A stretch of DNA of 64,000 bases from contig JBBDMV010000108.1 in NCBI GenBank assembly GCA_040878115.1, positions 12,708 to 76,707 on the forward strand. The letters run 5' to 3'. Under the pieces are notes generated by a model. It had not been told where the DNA came from, did not search any database, and worked only from the letters and a program-made list of their open reading frames with translations. Origin of the DNA: JBBDMU01 sp040878115. Lineage in GTDB: Bacteria > Bacteroidota > Rhodothermia > Balneolales > Natronogracilivirgulaceae. Made by a program: the position numbers and the translations under genes. Shown piece after piece: positions 1-9,051 of this stretch (its first letter is position 1; each line of letters begins with the position of its first letter).

Positions 1-1
1 C

Positions 2-595
2 CTGGTCCTGGATGCCATAGAAGCTACAGACAACCTTGTAAACGATGATGACCATCGTTTTACACTTATTCATGCTTATTTTGCCAATCAGGGGACAGCC
101 GAAAGAGTTGAGCGATTGGGTGTCGGCATTGATACTCAGCCTCCCTGGTATCATATGGATGGAGATGGCTTGCTTGGTGCGCTGGGTGAAGATCGCCTCC
201 GTCAGTTTATCGGCATTGGGGAGTGGCACGATGCAGGTGCCAAGGTCTCTATTAATTCTGACCATATGATGGGATTTGGCCCTAACTCGTCACTCAACCC
301 TTATAATCCTTTCCTTACGATGTATACTGTCATAACACGCCGCACCAGCAGCGGTGAGGTGATCGGCTCGGACCAAAAGGTTTCTCGTGAAGATGCATTG
401 CGCATGATGACGATAAATGCCGCATGGTTCAGCTTCGATGAAGAGCGGAAGGGATCAATTGAAGTCGGAAAGCTTGGTGATTTTGCGATCCTGTCGGACG
501 ATTTCTTTAATTGCGAAGAAGAAGAAATTAAAGATATTCAGTCACTTATGACTGTAGTAGGTGGTGAAGTTGTCCATGAAACAGATGGGGAATAG
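2..595 (+). CDS. Amidohydrolase family 3 (YtcJ-like), C-terminal part, 5' end outside window
   Basis: The reading frame is open from the first bases of the window to the TAG at 593-595, so only the last 197 residues are present. Visible marks of the amidohydrolase superfamily are the late metal-ligand aspartate in the strand-8 motif NSDHMMGF, the THR/INAAW helix that follows (DALRMMTINAAW), and the closing GSIEVGKLGDFAILSDD segment in which the chain returns to the small beta-sandwich domain. Family members hydrolyse C-N bonds in small substrates with one or two metals; the substrate cannot be told. It precedes an Nramp-like transporter on the same strand, with 217 bp between them. The family call is firm, the substrate unknown. 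Confidence 0.85.
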   Translation: MVLDAIEATDNLVNDDDHRFTLIHAYFANQGTAERVERLGVGIDTQPPWYHMDGDGLLGALGEDRLRQFIGIGEWHDAGAKVSINSDHMMGFGPNSSLNPYNPFLTMYTVITRRTSSGEVIGSDQKVSREDALRMMTINAAWFSFDEERKGSIEVGKLGDFAILSDDFFNCEEEEIKDIQSLMTVVGGEVVHETDGE

Positions 596-812
596 TGGGC
601 AGGCCAAAAGCCATAATTGAGAATCAGCGATTCTTGGAGGTAATCAATAAATCAGTTAAAATTTCCGGGTCTGGGCACAACTTAAAGAATAGAATGCAAC
701 CGAAACTTCTTGGCACAGGCAACCCTCTGTGTAAAGGAGATATTTGCTATCCAACATGCCGTCCTGCGGGCCCGGTATTGAATCGTTTTTACCAAAACAA
801 ATAATAAATAAA

Positions 813-2552
813 ATGAATGATCAGGAAACTAAGTTCAGTGAAGAGTCCGCCGAACTAAAAGATGCACAACAAAGAGGTGGCTTAAGCAAATACAAAACCT
901 ATGCCAGACTGGCTGGCCCCGGTTGGCTTCAGAGTGCTCTTGTGCTGGGTGGCGGTTCGCTGGCTGGAAGTCTCTATTTGGGTGTACTTACCGGAGTTAA
1001 CGCGATTTGGCTACAACCGGTGGCAATGGTCCTTACCATTATCATGTTCGGTGCTCTGAGCTATGTGGTATTATCGACAGGCGAACGTCCCTTCCAGGCT
1101 ATCAATAAGCATATCAATCCAGTATTGGGTTGGTCATGGGCCTTGGCTGCTTTGGTATCCTGCATGGTGTGGGCTATGCCTCAATATGCACTGGCATCGG
1201 CAGTGCTTCAGCAAAATCTGGCACCAGGGTTGCTTGGCGCAGACGGTCCGCTGGGGGATATGCTTTCAAAGGCAATCATTGCAGGATCGTTTTTTGTTTT
1301 GGTTACTGCTGTAGCATGGCGATATAGTGATTCCGGGCGAGGCGTCAAAATATTTGAATGGTCACTCAAAGTAATGATCTATATTGTCGTAGCCTGTTTT
1401 ATAGGCGTGGTTGTGCGGCTGGCCCTGCTCCCGGGTGGACTGGACTGGTCCGGAATCTTGCAAGGAATTATTCCAGACCCCTCCCTTTTCTTTCGACCAT
1501 CAGAAGGATTCATACCCTTTCTTGAGGGTATCCCCGTAGAATTTCGCGGGTTTTGGGAGGATGTGATCGTGTCAAGGCAGAGAGAGGTAATAATAGCAGT
1601 TGCCGCGGCAGCAGGTGGAGTCAATGCCACCTTTTTGCTGGCCTATTCGATGTTACGGCGGGGATGGGGTAAAGAGTACCGTGGGCTGGCTATTTTTGAT
1701 CTTAGCACCGGCATGTTAATTCCCTTTGCTCTGGTTACTACCTGTGTTATCATAGCGGCTTCTCATCAATTTCATACTGCACCTCAACCGGGATTCGTAC
1801 CCATAGAAAACGGCCAGGAGATGGTTGTAGAGCCCTCCGAAGCCCACGTTCAGGAGTTTGAAGGGTTATTGGAGGATAGGATTTTGTTTGAGGCTTCCTT
1901 GTCAGGCAATGCTGAACTTTCTAGTGATGAAGTTGCCATACAAATGGGAGAGATCTCCGAGCCTGAACGGTTAATTGCCGCCACTTTATTAACACGGGAT
2001 GCTATTGATCTGGCAACCTCTCTGGAACCTTTGACCGGAACATTATTTGCCAGGATCATCTTTGGCATCGGCATTTTAGGGATGACTATTTCGACTGTTG
2101 TACTTCATATGTTAGTTTCTGGAATGGTAATCTGCGAAATGCTCGGACGCCCACATACCGGATGGACATTACGTATTGGATCCCTGGCAGCTGCCACGGG
2201 GATATTAGGCCCTTTTCTCTGGCAGAAAGCTGCGTTCTGGTTGGCGATACCAACCTCTATTTTTGCTTTTATCCTATTGCCAAGCGCCTATTTTACATTC
2301 TATCTTATGTTGAATAAGCGCAGCCTGATGGGTAAAGAAATGCCCTCCGGTTACCGCGGCCAGATACTGAATATCATCATGGTTTTGGTGATCATCCTTT
2401 TTTCCGTGATTAGTGTATATGTAATCTGGACTAGCGCTGGCGTATGGGGATTAGCAGCTTTGGCGTTATTTCTTGCAGCCATAATCGCGGGACACTTTTC
2501 GGTTAAACATAATTCACAAAAGGTTGATGAATATCAGGGACACCATGATTAA
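813..2552 (+). CDS. Nramp-like membrane transporter lacking the canonical metal-binding motif
   Basis: A 579-residue polytopic membrane protein with about eleven hydrophobic segments. The first membrane segment carries GPGW at residues 35-38 followed by GGGS at 46-49, where Nramp (SLC11) proteins have GPG and then the DPGN metal-binding turn. Around residues 266-280 the segment GGVNATFLLAYSM replaces the usual TM6 MPH motif. A soluble acidic loop of about 80 residues lies near 320-405, between two membrane segments. The start ATG at 813 is preferred to an upstream in-frame ATG at 744, because the extra 23 residues look non-coding. No Shine-Dalgarno is seen. The fold assignment is by pattern; the transported substrate is unknown and may not be a divalent metal. 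Confidence 0.75.
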   Translation: MNDQETKFSEESAELKDAQQRGGLSKYKTYARLAGPGWLQSALVLGGGSLAGSLYLGVLTGVNAIWLQPVAMVLTIIMFGALSYVVLSTGERPFQAINKHINPVLGWSWALAALVSCMVWAMPQYALASAVLQQNLAPGLLGADGPLGDMLSKAIIAGSFFVLVTAVAWRYSDSGRGVKIFEWSLKVMIYIVVACFIGVVVRLALLPGGLDWSGILQGIIPDPSLFFRPSEGFIPFLEGIPVEFRGFWEDVIVSRQREVIIAVAAAAGGVNATFLLAYSMLRRGWGKEYRGLAIFDLSTGMLIPFALVTTCVIIAASHQFHTAPQPGFVPIENGQEMVVEPSEAHVQEFEGLLEDRILFEASLSGNAELSSDEVAIQMGEISEPERLIAATLLTRDAIDLATSLEPLTGTLFARIIFGIGILGMTISTVVLHMLVSGMVICEMLGRPHTGWTLRIGSLAAATGILGPFLWQKAAFWLAIPTSIFAFILLPSAYFTFYLMLNKRSLMGKEMPSGYRGQILNIIMVLVIILFSVISVYVIWTSAGVWGLAALALFLAAIIAGHFSVKHNSQKVDEYQGHHD

Positions 2553-2660
2553 CCATTTGGTACATCAAAAAAAGAAATATAACTTTACAAGGCCATTTAC
2601 TAAACTTTTTTAATTTAGCTGTCATTAATATTTTATAAAAAATCTATTTCCTTCAAGACT

Positions 2661-3995
2661 ATGAAAAATAATAATAATAAGTTCACTGGGGCCGATGGCG
2701 AAGTCAGGCTAATGACATTAAATCCTGGACATTTTCATGCTGCTCTAGTGCAGAAGAATATGCTTAACCAGGTCAGTCCAACTGCTAATATTTATGCCCC
2801 GGAAGGTGCAGATCTTGATCTTCATCTCGAACGAATAAAAAGTTTTAATTCTCGGAAGGTTAACCCTGCTAACTGGCAAACCGAAGTTCACGCGAGCGCA
2901 GATTTTTTTTCGCGAATGCTTAAAGAGCAGCCTGGAAATGTAATGATTACGGCTGGCAATAATCGGGAAAAAGCAGAGTATATAAAACGAGCAGTAGATG
3001 CTGGCATCAATGTTCTTTCAGACAAACCTATGGTCATTAACAAAGAGGGTTGGGAACTTCTTGTATCAGCTTTCAGATCAGCTGCGCAGAATGATGTTTT
3101 AATTTATGACATTATGACTGAACGTAATGAAATAACAAGCAACATTCAAAGGCGGCTGGCGCAAAATAAAAGTTTGTTCGGTGAGCTACAAAAAGGTAGC
3201 CCTGATAAACCTGCTATTGTTAAAGAAAGTGTACACCATCTCTTGAAAGAAGTCTCAGGGATACCGCTTCGTCGACCGCCATGGTATTTTGATGTTAAAC
3301 AGCAGGGGGAAGGCATTGTTGATGTAACTACCCATCTTGTCGACCTTTCCATGTGGGGAGCTTTTCCTAATCAGGTTATGGATTACCAGAAAGATATTCA
3401 GATGCTAAAAGCCAGCCGCTGGCCAACGCAAGTATCCCTGAAGCAGTTTAATACTATGACAGGCGAATCACAATTTCCAGATTATCTGCAGGATCAGGTA
3501 ATTGACGGAGTGCTTCCTTTGTACAGCAATGGCGAAATACTATTTAAGCTTCGTGGCCATCATACACGCGTTTGGGTTAAATGGGACTATCAGGCAGCCG
3601 CTGGGGGTGGGGATACTCATTTTTCATTATTTCGTGGGACTCGATCTAGCCTGGTTATTCGCCAGGGTAAAGAACAAAACTTTAAAAGCACATTATATGT
3701 AGAACCTTCTCAGGATGTTGATCATAAAGAGATCGATAAAGCTTTTAAAGATGCTGTTACCGCCTTACAAAATGAATATCCGGAATTAACTTACAAGCCA
3801 GCTGAAAAAGGCTGGGAGCTTTCTATACCCGATAAATATTATCTCGGCCATGAAGCTCATTTTGGAACGGTAGCTCAAAATTATTACGGTTATCTTGTTG
3901 ATGGTAAGCTCCCGGATTGGGAAGTCCCGAATATGATCACGAAGTATTATGTAACCACACAAGCCCTGGAAATGGCATTGAAAAATGCTTCATAG
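2661..3995 (+). CDS. Gfo/Idh/MocA-family oxidoreductase with putative oxidoreductase C-terminal domain
   Basis: 444 residues. The N-terminal Rossmann-type half runs to about residue 150 and contains the family's EKP-like motif as DKPM at 121-124, followed by the second-domain signature of an alpha/beta sheet with the HHLL and TTHLVDLSMW segments typical of sugar dehydrogenases in this superfamily. The dinucleotide loop is unusual: NPGHFHA at 21-27 stands where GxGxxG is expected. The family oxidises or reduces sugars or cyclitols with NAD(P). It follows the Nramp-like gene on the same strand after 108 bp, so co-transcription is possible. The substrate cannot be inferred. The start is the ATG closest to the Rossmann strand with no strong ribosome site. 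Confidence 0.8.
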   Translation: MKNNNNKFTGADGEVRLMTLNPGHFHAALVQKNMLNQVSPTANIYAPEGADLDLHLERIKSFNSRKVNPANWQTEVHASADFFSRMLKEQPGNVMITAGNNREKAEYIKRAVDAGINVLSDKPMVINKEGWELLVSAFRSAAQNDVLIYDIMTERNEITSNIQRRLAQNKSLFGELQKGSPDKPAIVKESVHHLLKEVSGIPLRRPPWYFDVKQQGEGIVDVTTHLVDLSMWGAFPNQVMDYQKDIQMLKASRWPTQVSLKQFNTMTGESQFPDYLQDQVIDGVLPLYSNGEILFKLRGHHTRVWVKWDYQAAAGGGDTHFSLFRGTRSSLVIRQGKEQNFKSTLYVEPSQDVDHKEIDKAFKDAVTALQNEYPELTYKPAEKGWELSIPDKYYLGHEAHFGTVAQNYYGYLVDGKLPDWEVPNMITKYYVTTQALEMALKNAS

Positions 3996-4297
3996 GCCGT
4001 ATCTATAATATAATTTTGATTAATTAATTACCAGACTGACAAGTGTGACAGTATAGTACACGATCAAAATACCTTGGGTTGAGTTTCATTGTCGGTGGAG
4101 TGAATAACTAAAGGTATTCTTGGTTCTATAGATCGTCAGGCATTAGGCTATATTGTCATCTCTGACAAAGAAGAATATTATCCAAAGTAGTTCTTCCTCA
4201 AGGTCTGTTAAGGGTGTATTCGCCCAGGGTCTCCTTTTCGAAACCCTGGGTTGGACGCACGCGATTTAATGAAGCTGTTTAGCCGGTTAGGATTTTA
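3996..4297. other. Intergenic gap with a repeat hairpin
   Basis: A gap between two convergent genes. Most of it holds no open frame of interest. Near its right side an 8-bp perfect inverted repeat (4223-4230 with 4243-4250, 12-nt loop) is annotated separately as a copy of a dispersed hairpin repeat; it could also serve as a weak terminator. Confidence 0.5.
4211..4262. repeat. Dispersed hairpin repeat (CCCAGGGT-type)
   Basis: CCCAGGGT at 4223-4230 pairs exactly with ACCCTGGG at 4243-4250 around a 12-nt loop. The same core (AGCCCAGGGT ... ACCCTGGG) recurs at 63883-63907 in the last part of the window, so this looks like one member of an intergenic REP-like family rather than a chance palindrome. 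It lies in the gap between two convergent genes. Confidence 0.55.
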
Positions 4298-5248
4298 TCA
4301 GGAGAAGGCATTTCTTAATACTTCCAGACTTTTTGGTACGGCAGTTTCAGGATCTTCTTTCCCTTCCATTTCCAGGGAAACAAACCCTTTAAATCCAGCT
4401 TTTTCCAATATGGTAGCAATTCTTGGATAGTCCAAATCCAAGGTGTACCATTCTCCGCCACCATAGTAAGTTTTAGCCTGTACTATGCTGGCGTACGGAG
4501 CTAATTGTTCGATTTGGCTATAAGGATCTCCAACAAAGTTACCCGTATCCAGATTTAAACCCATCCAGGGAGAACCAGATAACGCTTTATAAATGGCCAA
4601 CAAACCATCTACTCTTGTAGTTAAACCCCAATGGTTTTCTAGTCCCAAAACCACTCCTTCTCTTTCTGCTTCAACCAGGCATTCCCCAATGGAATCGATA
4701 CACCACTGGAAGGCATTGTCTTCTGTATAGCCTTCTAAAGGAGGCTCTTGCCCTTTAACTTCCATCAATTCATCGAAAGATGGTATTGTTCCCCATCGAC
4801 CTGAATTCAGCCGAATACTGGGTATGCCCAATTTTGCGGCCAGCTGGATACAATGTATGGTATGGTCAATAGCTTTTTGTCTTTCTGCCTTATCGGGAGA
4901 AACAAAATCCTGGTGAATGGATAGCATCATTAAACCCAGCCCGTTTTCAAAAGCTAATCTCTTGAGTTTGTTTATGTAGGCTGTGGATTCCTCTGCCATC
5001 TGCCTATGTAGAATTTCTACCCCATCAAAGCCTAACCTTCCTGCATTCTCAATAACTTTTTCTATAGGGTATAGTTCTGATTTGAAATGCCAATAAGAAT
5101 AGGTGGATACCCCTATTCGGCTTTTTAATCCATTAGTTAACTTAGAGTTTCCCTGTTCTGCGAATGTAAGGCCAGGGAAAGTTAGGGCTGATGCTCCAAT
5201 TAATCCTGCCTTTTTCAACCAGTTTCTTCTTGGATTATTATTTTCCAT
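4298..5248 (-). CDS. Secreted sugar phosphate isomerase/epimerase-like TIM-barrel protein
   Basis: 316 residues. Residues 7-13 (RRNWLKK) followed by a hydrophobic stretch to about residue 30 form a Tat-type signal, implying folded export to the periplasm. The rest is an AP-endonuclease-2/xylose-isomerase-like TIM barrel: the acidic ligand positions can be recognised in LGLENHWG, NLDTGNF and VSLEMEGKED. Homologous proteins bind one divalent metal and interconvert keto-sugars. It is convergent with the Gfo/Idh oxidoreductase, a frequent partner of this family in sugar catabolism. The exact reaction is not predictable. The start is the ATG that gives the twin-arginine signal near the N-terminus. 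Confidence 0.8.
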   Translation of the reverse strand: MENNNPRRNWLKKAGLIGASALTFPGLTFAEQGNSKLTNGLKSRIGVSTYSYWHFKSELYPIEKVIENAGRLGFDGVEILHRQMAEESTAYINKLKRLAFENGLGLMMLSIHQDFVSPDKAERQKAIDHTIHCIQLAAKLGIPSIRLNSGRWGTIPSFDELMEVKGQEPPLEGYTEDNAFQWCIDSIGECLVEAEREGVVLGLENHWGLTTRVDGLLAIYKALSGSPWMGLNLDTGNFVGDPYSQIEQLAPYASIVQAKTYYGGGEWYTLDLDYPRIATILEKAGFKGFVSLEMEGKEDPETAVPKSLEVLRNAFS

Positions 5249-5432
5249 AACATTAAGTTTAAGGTTTAAATAAAAGTAATGTAATTATAATAAGTGATTA
5301 TTAAATTATAAAAAAATATTTATAATTTAATTTCAAAGATGTGCAAATTATCAACGGTTGATTACTTTATGGTCTTTAACCCTGTTGCCACTTATATCCT
5401 TTACAGACAGAATTCTTTTTTATTTAAATTAA

Positions 5433-5468
5433 AAAGCCTGTTGACAGTCTTAACCGCCAACAGGCTTT
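5433..5468 (-). terminator. Intrinsic terminator of mdh
   Basis: An 11-bp perfect inverted repeat (5433-5443 with 5458-5468, 14-nt loop). On the minus strand the hairpin is followed by a run of five T and an AT-rich tract, 34 bp after the mdh stop codon. Confidence 0.75.
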
Positions 5469-5501
5469 AGGAAGTCTTGTTACTTATGTAGTTATATTCC
5501 G

Positions 5502-6458
5502 CTAATTGCTTAGGATTCTTTCCAGATCAGACAAAGCGGCTTTTACCTGTTTGGCTGAGGTCTCGAGTAGTGCCTTCTCGTCGGAATCCAGTTCGATTTC
5601 AATGATTTCTTTAATGCCGCCATAACCAAGCTTAACGGGTACTCCAAGGTACTGGTCGCTTAACCCGAATTGACCGTCCAGAAGGGCGGCGCATGGGAAG
5701 ATACGGTTTTGATCAAGGGCGATAGCTTCAGCCATCTGAGCAGCGGCAGCACCGGGCGCGTACCAGGCCGAAGTCCCCATCAGGCCGACCAGTTCACCGC
5801 CACCTGTTTTGGTACGTTCAATGATTTCAGCAAGTTTTCCTTTAGCGATTAACTGGGTAACCGGAATTCCTGAAACGGTAGTATAACGCGGAAGAGGGAC
5901 CATTGTGTCTCCGTGACCACCAAGGATCAATGCCTGAATATCTTTGGGAGAAATCTTTAGTTCTTCAGCAAGAAAAGCACGGTAACGGGCAGTATCAAGA
6001 ATACCTGCCATACCCAAAACACGACTGGCCGGTAAGCCACTGGCTTTATATGCCACGTAGGTCATCACATCCAACGGATTGGATACAACGATGATAGTAG
6101 TGTTGGGCGAATGCTCAACGAGTTGCTTAGTTACTGTTTGTACGATGTTGGCATTAATGCCGAGTAGATCGTCGCGACTCATGCCAGGTTTACGTGGCAC
6201 TCCGGCAGTGATGATGCAGATATCGGAACCTTCCGTATCTTTATAATCTGTTGTACCTCTGAGATGGGTATCAAAATTATGAATTGGTGCTGTTTGCCAT
6301 TGATCTAATGCCCGGCCTTTGGAGGGGTAAAATGTTTTATCTCCATCTTTGCGTTCCAGATCTACTGCAATTACTTCTTTAGCGAAATCTTTTTGGGCTA
6401 CGGCAAGTGCTGCGGTTGAACCCACATTACCACCAGCTCCCACTACTGTTATCTTCAT
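5502..6458 (-). CDS. mdh: Malate dehydrogenase
   Basis: 318 residues, full length. The NAD-binding loop is GAGGNVG at residues 7-13. The substrate loop has GVPRKPGMSR at 86-95; arginine at 89, where lactate dehydrogenases carry glutamine, points to malate/oxaloacetate. The catalytic histidine is H182 in LGGHGDTM, and SNPLD at 126-130 is the conserved strand near the nicotinamide. It oxidises malate to oxaloacetate in the TCA cycle in the cytoplasm. nadK lies 35 bp upstream on the same strand, so the two may be co-transcribed, and a hairpin terminator follows. Length and motifs match the LDH-like MDH group common in Bacteroidota and Chlorobi. Confidence 0.95.
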   Translation of the reverse strand: MKITVVGAGGNVGSTAALAVAQKDFAKEVIAVDLERKDGDKTFYPSKGRALDQWQTAPIHNFDTHLRGTTDYKDTEGSDICIITAGVPRKPGMSRDDLLGINANIVQTVTKQLVEHSPNTTIIVVSNPLDVMTYVAYKASGLPASRVLGMAGILDTARYRAFLAEELKISPKDIQALILGGHGDTMVPLPRYTTVSGIPVTQLIAKGKLAEIIERTKTGGGELVGLMGTSAWYAPGAAAAQMAEAIALDQNRIFPCAALLDGQFGLSDQYLGVPVKLGYGGIKEIIEIELDSDEKALLETSAKQVKAALSDLERILSN

Positions 6459-6493
6459 ACCTGTTAATTTTTAAGTTATATTTTATTAAATAA

Positions 6494-7366
6494 TTATATC
6501 CGCTCACGAAAATCTACTCCCCACATCAACTTGGTGCGCAGTGTTTTGAAATAATCCTGTCCGGGTAATTTTATCAAGTCAATAGTATAATCCGACCGTT
6601 TAATATTGACGAAAGTAAGCGGACCATCAACTTCGCAAATTTTTCCGTCATTTGAAAATAGAACTTCTTGTCCTGGTGGGTCTACAGCTATGCAGATTAT
6701 TTTGTCAGATGGTAGTACCAGGGGGCGGGTAGTTAATGTGTGAGGATTGATAGGGGTTAGGGTAACCACGTGTGTTTCAGGCATCACGATAGGTCCTCCG
6801 GATGAGAGGTTGTATGCTGTGGAACCTGTAGGCGTGGAGACAATTATTCCATCAGACCAGTACTTGTTAATGAATAAATCGTCCAGCTTAGCTACCAGGG
6901 TAATCATGGAAGCCATTCCTTTTTTTGAAAATAAGAATTCGTTAAAAGCTAAGAAAGTCTCCCCATTTTCTGTGGTGGCTTCGAGCAGGTAGCGCTTGTC
7001 CAGTTCATAATTTCCGTTCAGTAGATAATCGAAGGCCTTATGTATTTTTTCTTGCTGGATGTTGGCCAAAAAACCCATCCTCCCACTGTTGACACCCAGA
7101 ATAGGTTTCCCGGAATCACCTACTCTGCGGGCAGCCCATAACATGGTCCCGTCTCCGCCCAGGGATACGACAAAATCAGATGCTTTTACGGCTGGAGTTT
7201 CTCCTCCCGTTGTTGATACGTGATCAAATTGTTTGCCGTCTAAATACAAGCTCAGTTTCTGATCAAATATAATAGAGACGCCTTTTTCCTTAGCCCAATT
7301 TATAATGTCAATAAGCGGTTCTTTAACCGCGGGCTTTTCCGGATTTGCGATTATACAGATAATCAT
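6494..7366 (-). CDS. nadK: NAD kinase
   Basis: 290 residues. The diagnostic GGDGT motif is at residues 70-74, followed by the conserved NSGRMGFLA loop and the later STPTGSTAYNLSSGGPI stretch that lines the NAD site. It phosphorylates NAD to NADP using ATP (or polyphosphate) in the cytoplasm and sets the cell's NADPH pool. It is upstream of mdh on the same strand. The start ATG is preceded by AT-rich sequence without a Shine-Dalgarno, as for most genes here. Confidence 0.95.
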   Translation of the reverse strand: MIICIIANPEKPAVKEPLIDIINWAKEKGVSIIFDQKLSLYLDGKQFDHVSTTGGETPAVKASDFVVSLGGDGTMLWAARRVGDSGKPILGVNSGRMGFLANIQQEKIHKAFDYLLNGNYELDKRYLLEATTENGETFLAFNEFLFSKKGMASMITLVAKLDDLFINKYWSDGIIVSTPTGSTAYNLSSGGPIVMPETHVVTLTPINPHTLTTRPLVLPSDKIICIAVDPPGQEVLFSNDGKICEVDGPLTFVNIKRSDYTIDLIKLPGQDYFKTLRTKLMWGVDFRERI

Positions 7367-7430
7367 AAAACAATGGTCACTAAAATAGTGGAGTTTTGTT
7401 GAAACTTTTTTTAAATAATCAATTCTACTC

Positions 7431-8978
7431 TCAGTTTACATGATTACTTAAGGAAACATTTTCAGAAACTCTGGCATCATTTAAGTTTAGCCACCATGAG
7501 TAGCTGTTGAATCCGATCCCATCTATATTATTATTGATTAAATAATAACGATCTTTGTCAAAACGGAGAATCTCCTGAGGCAAAGTTTCTGTCTGATGGT
7601 GGGGAGTATAACGCGTTTGTTGATCCAAATACAGGAAAATATTTCGGCTGAAAACCCTCTGGTCCATAAGTACAGCTTTGAAATCCTTTTTATACTGGTT
7701 TATAATTTGTGCACTTAGTAATTGTGCAGATAAATCAGAACCAAAGGCAAGGATCAAGCTCTGGCCTTCGCGACCCTGCGTGAAACGTTGTTTCAGATCG
7801 TCTAGAGAGGATTCATCATCCTGACCGTCTGCCTGATAAATCAGTTGAAGTGATGGATTCCCAAGATTGGCTTTAAGGGAGTCGAAGGGTAGGATATTAG
7901 CCAGGGTTGAAGCGTGCCTGGAATCTAAACCATGCTTGTTATTGGGGTTATATCGAACGATATAAGATTCCTTATGATCAATCACGCCCAATTCATATTG
8001 TTCCCGGTAAGATATTTCCAATTCGTTATCCGAATTAACAAGTGTCTGGATCATTTGCGGACCTAGCTCCATGATTACGTTCAGCCGGCCAAGCGCGAAT
8101 TGCCTGAATATACGGGCTTCATCTTCGAGGTTTAGAATTTCAACACGTTTTGGTTTTTGCAGAACTTCATTTTCATCTGTGATACGGTAGTCTGTATTTC
8201 TGTTTAAAATGTAAAGCGTGTCTCCAGAGCTGGCCCCGAATGAGAAAGGGCCCGTTCCTACCGGATGATCTTTTAATCCATTTGTGCGGCGTCTTAAGGC
8301 TTCTTGTGGATAAACTACGGCGAAGGGTGATGCGAGTTTGTATAAGAAGTCGGGATCGCGTTCGATCAAGGTAAAGGTGAGTGTGCTGTCATTGTTGGCT
8401 TGGATTCCATCAATCTGGTCCAGTGTTCTTTCTTCCGGCTGATAAACTTCACGTTGTTCATAAAAATATGCTTCAAAACCACTGATATGGTCCACAAATA
8501 ATTCAGCGGCATTGGGTGGCACGTCGCGGGATGCCATGCGTTCAAAGGCCTGTTTAAAGTCTGAAGCGCGGACTCGACGGCCGATCCCGCTATTAAAACT
8601 TTCATCGTCGTGATAATAAGTACTTTTATCCAGATAGAATGTGTATTGCAGGGAGTCGCTGCTAATTTGCCAGCGTTTTGCTATGGCGGGCTTAATATCA
8701 TCCTGCTCATCCAAGGTAACCAAACCCTCATAAATTAATTGTATCGCCCTTTGAGAGGCTGGATTTAATGCAAACAAAGGATCAAAACCGGTTATGTTAT
8801 TGACTTCACCAATTCGCAGAACATTATCTATAGATTCCTGATCTGCCGCCTCCATTATTTCAGGGGCAGATGGTGTATCAGGTTGATTGTCAACGATTAC
8901 TGTTTCAATGGTCCTGGATGAGCAGGCCTGCAGCAACAGCATGCATAGAATCCATAATGTAATAGAATGGCTCTTCAT
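7431..8978 (-). CDS. ABC transporter solute-binding lipoprotein, family 5 (peptide/nickel type)
   Basis: 515 residues. A lipoprotein signal ends with the lipobox LLQAC at about residue 19, so the protein is lipid-anchored. The mature part has the family 5 hallmarks: an early FDPLFALNPASQRAIQLIYEGLVTL-like region (cluster binding motif), KPAIAKRW, and a later PVGTGPF-like turn. Such proteins deliver oligopeptides, nickel or other solutes to an ABC permease; no permease or ATPase gene is adjacent, so the partner and ligand are unknown. It is followed by nadK on the same strand after 64 bp and preceded by ddl. Confidence 0.82.
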   Translation of the reverse strand: MKSHSITLWILCMLLLQACSSRTIETVIVDNQPDTPSAPEIMEAADQESIDNVLRIGEVNNITGFDPLFALNPASQRAIQLIYEGLVTLDEQDDIKPAIAKRWQISSDSLQYTFYLDKSTYYHDDESFNSGIGRRVRASDFKQAFERMASRDVPPNAAELFVDHISGFEAYFYEQREVYQPEERTLDQIDGIQANNDSTLTFTLIERDPDFLYKLASPFAVVYPQEALRRRTNGLKDHPVGTGPFSFGASSGDTLYILNRNTDYRITDENEVLQKPKRVEILNLEDEARIFRQFALGRLNVIMELGPQMIQTLVNSDNELEISYREQYELGVIDHKESYIVRYNPNNKHGLDSRHASTLANILPFDSLKANLGNPSLQLIYQADGQDDESSLDDLKQRFTQGREGQSLILAFGSDLSAQLLSAQIINQYKKDFKAVLMDQRVFSRNIFLYLDQQTRYTPHHQTETLPQEILRFDKDRYYLINNNIDGIGFNSYSWWLNLNDARVSENVSLSNHVN

Positions 8979-9051
8979 AAAGAGATGAATTTAGAGAATA
9001 ATCACGTTTAATATATGAATAAAATACCCAAAGGCATGATTTAGAGCATAT

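Noticed and set aside
595..804. A 69-codon open frame after the amidohydrolase gene
   Set aside because: No recognisable protein features, a start that overlaps the amidohydrolase stop, and composition like non-coding DNA. It is treated as the spacer before the Nramp-like gene.
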